In this document: piece after piece, positions 1 to 5,269 of the stretch | How positions within the stretch are numbered: position 1 is the first letter of the stretch | How the letters are laid out: every line of letters begins with the position of its first letter | Assembly (NCBI GenBank): GCA_937965895.1 | Contig: CALCKS010000268.1 | Coordinates: 1-7,358 of the forward strand | Reading direction: 5' to 3' | Length of the DNA: 7,358 nucleotides | From: an uncultured Campylobacter sp. | GTDB lineage: Bacteria > Campylobacterota > Campylobacteria > Campylobacterales > Campylobacteraceae | The notes under the pieces: generated by a model | The model's database searches: none | Told to the model about the DNA's origin: nothing | What the model saw: only the letters and a program-made list of their open reading frames with translations | Translations under genes and position numbers: made by a program

Positions 1-3
1 GCC

Positions 4-216
4 TCACTCAGGCGGCTTATAGCCCTTTTCTTTGCGGCGCAGCTCCAGCTCGTAGGCGTCGTTTAGCGCGTCTTCGTCGTCAAATTTCGTCCCGTCCAAA
101 AACTTTCGCTCGTCGTCAAACTGCCTTGTCTTTAGCCCCCACAGCAGCGCCGCCAGCCCGCAAGCGCCCAGTAGCGTAGAAACCCCGATCATCATCGCCA
201 CGACCGCCCCGCTCAT
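4..216 (-). CDS. ccoS: cbb3-type cytochrome oxidase assembly protein CcoS
   Basis: This 70-residue protein has one N-terminal membrane helix (about residues 4-27), then WGLKTRQFDD and an acidic, charged tail. The layout of a single helix, then a Trp and a QFDD-like motif, is the CcoS/FixS signature, and 70 residues is a normal length. In this family CcoS is an inner-membrane factor needed to insert heme and copper into cbb3 oxidase; its exact chemistry is not settled. The start ATG (214-216) overlaps the ccoI stop as ATGA, with an AGGAG ribosome binding site (223-227) inside the ccoI tail six bases upstream. Translation is therefore probably coupled to ccoI. No promoter of its own is seen. 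The stop lies three bases from the window edge, so the downstream context is unknown. Identification rests on motif, size and the ccoI partner. Confidence 0.9.
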   Translation of the reverse strand: MSGAVVAMMIGVSTLLGACGLAALLWGLKTRQFDDERKFLDGTKFDDEDALNDAYELELRRKEKGYKPPE

Positions 217-2615
217 CGCTCGCTCCTAACCCGCAGCGCGTTTATCACGACTGCGACCGAGCTTAGCGACATCGATAGCGCAGCCACGGCGGGCGCGACG
301 TAGCCGGCCATTGCTAGCGGTATCGTCACGGCGTTATAAACGAGCGAAAAGGCCAAATTTTGCCACACGATACGGTAGGTCCTACGCGCGAGCGCTACGG
401 CAGCCGCGAGCGAGGCGGGGTCGTCTCTCATCAGTACGACGTCGCTTTTTGCGATACTCACGGCCGCTCCGCTACCCATACATACGGCCACGCTTGAGAG
501 CGCGAGCGCGGCGGCGTCGTTGATCCCGTCGCCTACCATCAGCACGTTTCGGCCCTGCTGCGATAACTGCTCTACGTAAGCGGCTTTGTCCGTAGGCAGC
601 GCGTTTGCGACCGTTTCGTCGATGTCAAGCCCCTCTGCCACGCGCTTTGCGGCGTATTCGTTATCGCCCGTTAGCATCGCTACGCGCATACCGGCGTTTT
701 TTAGCGCAACTACGCACTCTTTGGCGCCCTCTTTTAGGCTCTCCTCTAGCTCAAATACCGCCGCGATCTCCCCGCCCTCGGCAAAAAAATAACAAGTGCC
801 ACGCACCGCTTCGCCGCTATAAAGCCCTAGCTCTCGCATAAATTTTTCGCTACCGCCCGCTAGATTTATGCCGTCAAGTTTAGCCTGCGTGCCGCGTGCT
901 GCGATGTTTTCAAAGTCGCTTAACTCTAAAAGTTTTAAATCACTAAAATTTGCGCGCAGGTACTCGCCAACGGCGCGGCTAACGGGATGAGTAGAGCCGC
1001 TAACTAGCGAAAAAAGCACGCTTGCGTCAAATTTGCTTGAGTGCGTAAATTTACTCACTTTAAGTCGCCCCGAGGTGAGCGTGCCGGTCTTATCAAACAC
1101 GGCCATGTCACATTTGGCGAGGCTTTCGATGATGCGCGCTTCTTTAAAAAGTATCCCGCGCCTAAAGCCCGCTCCAAGCGCAACGAGCGTGCTAACCGGC
1201 GTAGCAAGTCCCAGCGCGCAGGGACACGAGATCACCACGACCGAGATCGCGACGATGAGCGCGGCGGAGAGCTCGGTCGTGTGCCAGAACCAAAACGCAA
1301 ACGTCGCTAGCGCCAGAGCCGTGATAGCAGCCGAAAACCTCGCCGCGATAGCGTCTGCTAGCGCTTGGATACGCGGCTTTTTGGCTGCGGCGGTTTCTAG
1401 CAAATTTATGATACGCGCTAGCACCGACTCGCTAAATACGGCGCCGACCTCATAAACCAGCGTACCGTCCACGCACACGGAGCCGCTTTTTATCTCGTTT
1501 TCGCCCTCTTTTGCGCTAAGATACGCAGGCGCGCTCTCGCCGCTAAGGCTAGAGAGATCAAAACTCGCCGCGCCGCTTACTACGACGCCGTCAAGTAGCA
1601 CGCGCTCGCCGACTCTCGCGATCACGAGTTCGCCCACACGCACCTCCTGCGCGCTTTTTATGGTTATTTCGTCGCCGTTTTTAACGCTAACGGAGTTTAA
1701 ATTTAACGAGTTTAGGTTATCGAGCGTGTCGGCGGCCTTTTTCTTGCTCAAGATTTCCAGATATTTGCCGATAAATACGAAAGTGATTATCATCGCGACC
1801 GAGTCGAAATACACCTCGCCGCGCCTAGAAAACATCGCGTAGATCGAGAAAATATAAGCCGCAAGCGTGCCAGTAACGATGAGGCTATCCATGTTTTGAG
1901 TTTTATTTTTTAGCGCGCTCCAAGCACCCCTAAAAAACCCGCTTCCCGTATAAAAAAGCACCGGCGTAGCGAGGATAAATTCGGCGAAATTTATGATAGA
2001 GCGCACGTCGGCGCGCATACCCGTGAAGTAGCCGCCGTACTGCGCGACGGCCAGCCACATGATGTTCATCGTGCAAAATATCCCGACAAGCAGCCTCGCG
2101 TAAAATTCGCGCTTTTTCAGAGCTAGCCTGTTCTCCTGAGCCTGCTCGTCGTATGGGTAGGGTTCAAAGCCGATGGAGCGGATGAGAGCGAAAATTTGAG
2201 CCAAATTTACCTCGTTTTCGTCCCAGACGATGAGGGCTTTGTTATTAACCGAGTTTATATTTACCTCTAAAATTCCCTTCTGCGCAAATAAAACCTTCTC
2301 GTTTAGCCAGATACAAGCCGAGCAGTGGATACCCTCGATGATGAGCGAGATTTTGTTAAAACCGTTCTCGTTTTTGACGTAGTTTTGATAAATAGCCGCG
2401 AGGTCTTCCTGCGACTTTTGCGCCGCGTTTTTCGCGCTTAGGGCGGGATTTAGCGTAGTTTTGCCGAGCCTTTCGTAAAATTCGCCCAGCCCGCTTGCGT
2501 TAAGTATCTCGTAAACTCCCGCGCACCCCTCGCAGCAAAACAGCTCCCCGCCGCGCTCTATCAGAGCCTCGCGCTCAAATTCGCCCCTGCAATGCGCGCA
2601 CTTAAATTTGCCCAT
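213..2615 (-). CDS. ccoI: CcoI-type copper-transporting P1B-ATPase
   Basis: This is an 800-residue heavy-metal P-type ATPase of the inner membrane. In order: an N-terminal Cys cluster (CAHC at 6-9, CCEGC at 27-31) typical of the CcoI/FixI metal-binding domain; an HMA domain with GIHCSAC (95-101); membrane helices from about 172; actuator-domain SGES (358-361, variant of TGES); the CPC metal motif (464-466) in helix 6; DKTGT phosphorylation site (Asp508); HP motif (His543-Pro544); and GDGIND hinge (695-700). Tyr760-Asn761 and M782-S-L-S-S786 match the Cu+ (P1B-1) signatures of the last two helices. In the family CcoI exports Cu+ to supply CuB of cbb3 oxidase rather than for bulk detoxification, and the overlapping ccoS supports that role here. 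The start places the first Cys motif at residue 6 and cannot be much longer; the upstream ribosome binding site is poor (AAAAAAGTAACCG). A generic CopA is the alternative, but the N-terminal Cys cluster argues for CcoI. Confidence 0.95.
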   Translation of the reverse strand: MGKFKCAHCRGEFEREALIERGGELFCCEGCAGVYEILNASGLGEFYERLGKTTLNPALSAKNAAQKSQEDLAAIYQNYVKNENGFNKISLIIEGIHCSACIWLNEKVLFAQKGILEVNINSVNNKALIVWDENEVNLAQIFALIRSIGFEPYPYDEQAQENRLALKKREFYARLLVGIFCTMNIMWLAVAQYGGYFTGMRADVRSIINFAEFILATPVLFYTGSGFFRGAWSALKNKTQNMDSLIVTGTLAAYIFSIYAMFSRRGEVYFDSVAMIITFVFIGKYLEILSKKKAADTLDNLNSLNLNSVSVKNGDEITIKSAQEVRVGELVIARVGERVLLDGVVVSGAASFDLSSLSGESAPAYLSAKEGENEIKSGSVCVDGTLVYEVGAVFSESVLARIINLLETAAAKKPRIQALADAIAARFSAAITALALATFAFWFWHTTELSAALIVAISVVVISCPCALGLATPVSTLVALGAGFRRGILFKEARIIESLAKCDMAVFDKTGTLTSGRLKVSKFTHSSKFDASVLFSLVSGSTHPVSRAVGEYLRANFSDLKLLELSDFENIAARGTQAKLDGINLAGGSEKFMRELGLYSGEAVRGTCYFFAEGGEIAAVFELEESLKEGAKECVVALKNAGMRVAMLTGDNEYAAKRVAEGLDIDETVANALPTDKAAYVEQLSQQGRNVLMVGDGINDAAALALSSVAVCMGSGAAVSIAKSDVVLMRDDPASLAAAVALARRTYRIVWQNLAFSLVYNAVTIPLAMAGYVAPAVAALSMSLSSVAVVINALRVRSER

Positions 2616-2648
2616 CGGTTACTTTTTTCTTTCGTTTTAAGATTTTAG

Positions 2649-2654
2649 ATTATA
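2649..2654 (-). promoter_or_regulatory. Probable -10 box of the ccoI-ccoS promoter
   Basis: Read on the minus strand this is a perfect TATAAT, 34 bases upstream of the ccoI start codon. It predicts a leader of roughly 27 bases. No convincing -35 hexamer is visible, as is usual for Campylobacter sigma-70 promoters. The site would drive ccoI and the overlapping ccoS as one transcript. Confidence 0.6.
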
Positions 2655-2835
2655 CGTAAAATTTCTAAAGCCTCGCTTGATTTTGCTAGCTTTGGCGCAG
2701 ATTTCGCTTGCGCCCGAATTTGACGGCAAATTTGAAAGATTTTGCTCGCGCACAGACGTAGCCGTAAATTTGACCGAATTTAGCCAAAACCCGCATCTTA
2801 AAAACGCCGGCAAATTTACGAGCAAATTTTTAACG

Positions 2836-2867
2836 CTCATAAATTTTGGCCTCGCAAAATTTATGAG
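2836..2867. repeat. 13-bp perfect inverted repeat (stem-loop)
   Basis: The arms CTCATAAATTTTG (2836-2848) and CAAAATTTATGAG (2855-2867) are exact reverse complements around a six-base loop GCCTCG. Neither strand has a T-run directly after the stem, so it is not a canonical intrinsic terminator, although it lies about 90 bases beyond the end of the DUF1566 genes and could protect their 3' end. It could equally be a protein-binding palindrome or part of a dispersed repeat. Confidence 0.75.
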
Positions 2868-2955
2868 TCGCAAGTTTAAATAAATTTCGGCTCGTCAAAT
2901 TTCATCCTTAAATTTAATTAAAAAAAGCGGATTTGGGATGCATAGTCAGTAAAAA

Positions 2956-3396
2956 TCAGTCGTTTCTCACGCAGATCACCAAGTTGCGAACAGAAATGCC
3001 ATCCCGTATAACATTGCCCTCCATAAAACCCACGATCCATGCTAAGGACGGGGTATCAGCTCCTTCAGTAGAGCTCCAATACCAGTCGTATTTAGTGTTT
3101 TTAAAAGCCGAATTTATAGAGGGTCTAAATTTATTTTTATCCGTTATACTTATTAGCTCATCTATAGTAGGTAGCCTCCAGTCGTCGTAGCCTGCTAGAT
3201 TTACCAACTTACAGTATTCATTGGCTTGCCTCCAGTTGCCTACGAAGTTTTGTGCCTCATCTTGCCACATTAGTTTACCAAGTTTAGCCTCGCTGCATAT
3301 CACTATGTTTTTATCGTTATCCCTATAGCAAGTCACATCTAAAGCACTTGCGTTTAATAATCCGCAAAATAATGCCAAAATAACTACTTTTTTCAT
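2956..3396 (-). CDS. Secreted DUF1566 (Lcl C-terminal) domain protein, copy B
   Basis: This is a 146-residue protein with a signal peptide (MKKVVILALFCGLLNASA, likely cut after Ala18), so it is periplasmic or exported. The rest is one DUF1566/Lcl-type domain: KLMWQD (41-46), DDWRLPTIDELISITD (71-86), YWSST (106-110), a W-V-F strand (120-124) and a terminal ICVR (141-144). Cys62 and Cys142 match cysteines in the upstream paralogue and probably form a disulfide; Cys23 and Cys34 are extra and could form another. The function is unknown; DUF1566 occurs in secreted or surface proteins and is thought to bind ligands. The start has AAAGGA (3404-3409) seven bases upstream, and the gene lies 27 bases after the paralogue, so the two are probably co-transcribed. 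GC is about 40%, well below the flanking genes, suggesting acquired DNA. Confidence 0.88.
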   Translation of the reverse strand: MKKVVILALFCGLLNASALDVTCYRDNDKNIVICSEAKLGKLMWQDEAQNFVGNWRQANEYCKLVNLAGYDDWRLPTIDELISITDKNKFRPSINSAFKNTKYDWYWSSTEGADTPSLAWIVGFMEGNVIRDGISVRNLVICVRND

Positions 3397-3590
3397 CTAT
3401 CTATCCTTTAGAAATTTCAAAAATCAATACCGCTTAACGCACCGCACAAAGAAACTAAAAGAAACGTGACCCCAGTCGCCGTCGCTACCGTCCCAGAAAT
3501 ACACGATCCACATGCCAGACGAGTCTTTGGCGCTTTTGGTAGAACTCCAATACCCATCAGATTTAGTATTATTAAAAGCCGAATTTATAG
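3101..3590. repeat. Tandem gene duplication with identical DNA blocks
   Basis: The two DUF1566 genes share exact DNA blocks: 19 bases TTAAAAGCCGAATTTATAG at 3101-3119 and 3572-3590, and 18 bases TCTTGCCACATTAGTTTA at 3260-3277 and 3731-3748. The nine bases TATCCTTTA, which on the minus strand form the ribosome binding site, recur at 3402-3410 and 3918-3926. Offsets are near 471 in the core and 516 at the ribosome binding site, because copy A has a longer linker. This indicates duplication of a whole gene with its translation signal rather than two independent acquisitions. Confidence 0.85.
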
Positions 3591-3912
3591 CGGGTTTAAA
3601 TTTACGTTTGTCAGTTATACTGATTAGCTCGTTTATCGTCGGCAGCCGCCAGTCCTCAAAGCCCGCGAAATTTAAATTTTCGCAGTATTTTACCGCCTCG
3701 TCGTAAGTACCTTGATATATCTCCTCGCCGTCTTGCCACATTAGTTTATAAATGTCGTCCTTGACGACCTCTCGTCGGTCATCCCTACTAAAGCCCGCCG
3801 CAACCCCGCTTTCGATACCTATAGTATCTTTAATAAACCCTATTAAATCAAAGCCAAACGCTGCACCGTAGCAGAGCGCATAAGCCAGCGAAGCGAAAAT
3901 AAATTTGTTCAT
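3424..3912 (-). CDS. Secreted DUF1566 (Lcl C-terminal) domain protein, copy A
   Basis: This is a 162-residue protein. The frame is open back to 3990, but the start at 3912 is chosen because AAAGGA (3920-3925) sits seven bases upstream, a TATAAT lies at 3937-3942, and the protein then begins with a signal peptide (MNKFIFASLAYALCYGAAFG). After a linker of about 35 residues comes the DUF1566 domain: KLMWQD (56-61), EDWRLPTINELISITD (86-101), INSAF (109-113), YWSST (121-125), W-I-V-Y-F (135-139) and terminal VRCV (156-159). Cys77 and Cys158 are shared with copy B. The core is nearly identical to copy B in protein and partly in DNA, whereas the region after YWSST is different and rich in W, D, G, S and F. 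It leads a two-gene operon. Export to the periplasm or surface is inferred; the role is unknown. Cys14 follows no proper lipobox, so I do not call a lipoprotein. Confidence 0.88.
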   Translation of the reverse strand: MNKFIFASLAYALCYGAAFGFDLIGFIKDTIGIESGVAAGFSRDDRREVVKDDIYKLMWQDGEEIYQGTYDEAVKYCENLNFAGFEDWRLPTINELISITDKRKFKPAINSAFNNTKSDGYWSSTKSAKDSSGMWIVYFWDGSDGDWGHVSFSFFVRCVKRY

Positions 3913-3936
3913 GCTTTTATCCTTTAAATTTTTATG

Positions 3937-3942
3937 ATTATA
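3937..3942 (-). promoter_or_regulatory. Probable -10 box for the DUF1566 operon
   Basis: On the minus strand this reads TATAAT in the context ACGCTATAATCAT, 25 bases upstream of the chosen start of copy A. It gives a short leader of about 18 bases containing AAAGGA. No clear -35 is present. Its position downstream of the longest possible start (3990) supports the shorter protein. Confidence 0.6.
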
Positions 3943-4018
3943 GCGTAATCGTCGCTCAAATTTGCGCTCAAAAAAGTCCGCTCCGACCACGCTGAGTAGC
4001 TAAATTTATCCCCAAATC

Positions 4019-5128
4019 TCACGCAAACTCCCTATCTATTACGATGAAAATTTTATACCCCGGAAAGCTTAGCGAGATCTCGCGCTCTATCTGGGCGCGC
4101 AGTTCGCCTAGATTTTTCTCGGCAAAATCGACCACTACGTCAAACCTCACGCTCTTTTTCTTGGTATCGATAAAAAACGCGTGAAATCCGCGCACGCTGC
4201 TAAAGCGCGAGAGCAGATTTGCCACGCAGGCGCGACTCTCGTCCTGCCCCAAATTCACGCTATAAACGCCAAAAACCAGATATATCCTGTAAATTTTATA
4301 GATTTCGATTTGAAGCTCGTTTAGCCTCTGCGAAACCTCGCTAAGGGGCAAATGCTCGTCTATCTCGACGTTAACCGAGCCCACGTATCGCTGCGCGCCG
4401 TAGTTGTGAAGGATCAAATCGTATGCGCCGCGCACGATCTCGCAGCGATTTACGGCGGCGTAAATTTCGTCGCTGATCTCTTTTTCGACGCGCTGGCCGA
4501 TGATTTTATCAAAAGTTTCTTTTATCAAAAATACGCCGTTTACGATAATAAAAAGCGACGCCAAAGCGCCAGCGTAGCCGTCTATCTGGATGTCGGCGAA
4601 GTATGAAAGCCCAGCCGAAACCAAAATCACGCACGAGATGATCGCATCGCCCAAAGCTTCCTGCCCGACGGCTCTAAGCGAGATAGATTTGGTCTGTTTG
4701 CCGATCTTTTTGTAGTAAAAGCCGAGCGCAAATTTGACGAATATCGCGCAAAACAAAAACGCCAAAAACGGCATCGTAAAACTAGTAGGCTCTGGCGCAA
4801 AGATGTTTTCGACCGAAGTTTTTAAGAACTGAAATCCAAGCATCAGCACGATAACCGAAACGATGAGACCGCCGATATACTCGGTCCTGCCGTAGCCGTA
4901 GGGGTGGTCTTCGTCGGGCATTTTGCTAGCTAGTTTTGAGCCAAATATCGTGATAATACTTGAGCCCGCATCGCTAAGATTATTTACGGCGTCTGATATC
5001 AGCGCGACCGAGTTTGAAACCATGGCGATAAAAATTTTCGCCGCAGCTAAGAAAAAATTTGTAATTATACCGATAAGCGCGGTTTTTATGATCGTTTTTT
5101 CGCGCTTGCCGTCTTTAAAATCCATCAT
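4019..5128 (-). CDS. Cation diffusion facilitator (CDF) family metal transporter
   Basis: This is a 369-residue inner-membrane exporter of divalent cations, probably exchanging metal for protons. Six helices lie at about 13-35, 39-62, 86-103, 118-138, 155-178 and 183-203. Helix 2 carries NNLSDAG (Asn49, Asp53), followed by HPYGYGR (75-81), the CDF signature loop. Helix 5 carries EALGD (Glu157, Asp161). Aligned with FieF, these would be the four ligands of the transport site, here N-D/E-D instead of D-D/H-D, so the metal is uncertain; manganese is one option because some MntE proteins also use Asn in helix 2. The cytoplasmic part is long: one ZT-dimer-like domain at about 214-293 and a second similar unit at about 296-369. 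The frame is open to 5209, but the start at 5128 is chosen for AAGGA (5137-5141) eight bases upstream and a TATAAT at 5157-5162, which leaves earlier starts untranscribed or without a ribosome binding site. ATG at 5125 is an alternative. Confidence 0.94.
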   Translation of the reverse strand: MMDFKDGKREKTIIKTALIGIITNFFLAAAKIFIAMVSNSVALISDAVNNLSDAGSSIITIFGSKLASKMPDEDHPYGYGRTEYIGGLIVSVIVLMLGFQFLKTSVENIFAPEPTSFTMPFLAFLFCAIFVKFALGFYYKKIGKQTKSISLRAVGQEALGDAIISCVILVSAGLSYFADIQIDGYAGALASLFIIVNGVFLIKETFDKIIGQRVEKEISDEIYAAVNRCEIVRGAYDLILHNYGAQRYVGSVNVEIDEHLPLSEVSQRLNELQIEIYKIYRIYLVFGVYSVNLGQDESRACVANLLSRFSSVRGFHAFFIDTKKKSVRFDVVVDFAEKNLGELRAQIEREISLSFPGYKIFIVIDREFA

Positions 5129-5156
5129 TTTGAGATTCCTTTTCATTTTTGGCGAG

Positions 5157-5165
5157 ATTATATCA
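5157..5165 (-). promoter_or_regulatory. Extended -10 promoter of the CDF gene
   Basis: The minus strand reads TGATATAAT, a perfect TATAAT with the TGN extension, ending 28 bases before the chosen start codon. The predicted transcript starts near 5150, so the ribosome binding site at 5137-5141 is included and the longer reading-frame starts are excluded. No good -35 is visible; it would fall inside the rho promoter. Confidence 0.7.
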
Positions 5166-5169
5166 CTTC

Positions 5170-5198
5170 TTGACATCAAAGCCAAAATTTTATAAAAT
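5170..5198 (+). promoter_or_regulatory. Sigma-70 promoter of rho
   Basis: A perfect -35 TTGACA (5170-5175) is followed by a 17-base spacer and a -10 TAAAAT (5193-5198, five of six). A TATAAA at 5191-5196 with a 15-base spacer is a weaker alternative. The expected start of transcription is near 5205, giving a leader of about 65 bases. A strong -35 is unusual for Campylobacter and suits a housekeeping gene. Confidence 0.72.
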
Positions 5199-5203
5199 GC
5201 GAC

Positions 5204-5223
5204 TTTCAAAACTTCTTTTGAAA
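5204..5223 (+). repeat. Hairpin at the 5' end of the rho leader
   Basis: TTTCAAAA (5204-5211), loop CTTC and TTTTGAAA (5216-5223) form an 8-bp perfect stem. It begins almost at the predicted rho transcription start. The stem is AU-rich and weak alone, but its position fits a 5' stabiliser or part of a regulatory leader. Confidence 0.6.
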
Positions 5224-5238
5224 CTTAAATTTATCTAC

Positions 5239-5257
5239 AAAATTATTCCGTAATTTT
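5239..5257 (+). repeat. Hairpin next to the rho ribosome binding site
   Basis: AAAATTA (5239-5245), loop TTCCG and TAATTTT (5251-5257) form a 7-bp perfect stem that ends directly before AAAGAGGA (5258-5265), the rho ribosome binding site. It is AU-only and thus marginal in stability, but its exact placement could influence ribosome access. Confidence 0.5.
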
Positions 5258-5269
5258 AAAGAGGACACA

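Larger units (their letters stand above)
2616..2955. other. Noncoding gap dense in AAATTT words
   Basis: These 340 bases separate ccoI from the DUF1566 pair. I count about ten AAATTT words, roughly one per 34 bases, set in GC-richer spacers such as GGCAAATTTG and CGTAAATTTGACC. Reading frames of 68-78 codons exist on both strands, but the minus-strand one starts at TTG with no ribosome binding site and both run through the inverted repeat, so I do not call a gene. The left end carries the ccoI promoter; the right end has an A7 run (2920-2926), which is T7 on the minus strand, without a convincing stem. The gap may be decayed sequence or a dispersed repeat of this genus. Confidence 0.6.

Noticed and set aside
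311..1455. Several plus-strand open frames opposite ccoI (60-140 codons)
   Set aside because: They are antisense to a clearly conserved ATPase, have low-complexity Arg/Ser/Ala-rich translations and lack ribosome binding sites; high GC opens shadow frames.
2637..2883. Opposed small open frames in the gap upstream of ccoI (78 and 68 codons)
   Set aside because: The minus-strand one starts at TTG without a ribosome binding site, both cross the palindrome, and their content follows the AAATTT repeats. Probably not coding.
2956..3912. Diversity-generating retroelement acting on the DUF1566 genes
   Set aside because: No reverse transcriptase, template repeat or accessory gene is in the window, and the tail differences are not visibly limited to template adenines. 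Kept only as something to search for outside the window.
3913..3990. 26-residue N-terminal extension of DUF1566 copy A
   Set aside because: It lies across and upstream of the TATAAT at 3937-3942 and would bury the signal peptide; the inner ATG has a good AAAGGA.
3913..4018. Intrinsic terminator of the CDF gene
   Set aside because: A T6 run (minus strand, 3970-3975) is present, but only a 3-4 bp stem can be formed before it.
5129..5209. 27-residue N-terminal extension of the CDF protein
   Set aside because: It overlaps both the CDF -10 and the rho promoter, and the ribosome binding site fits the ATG at 5128.
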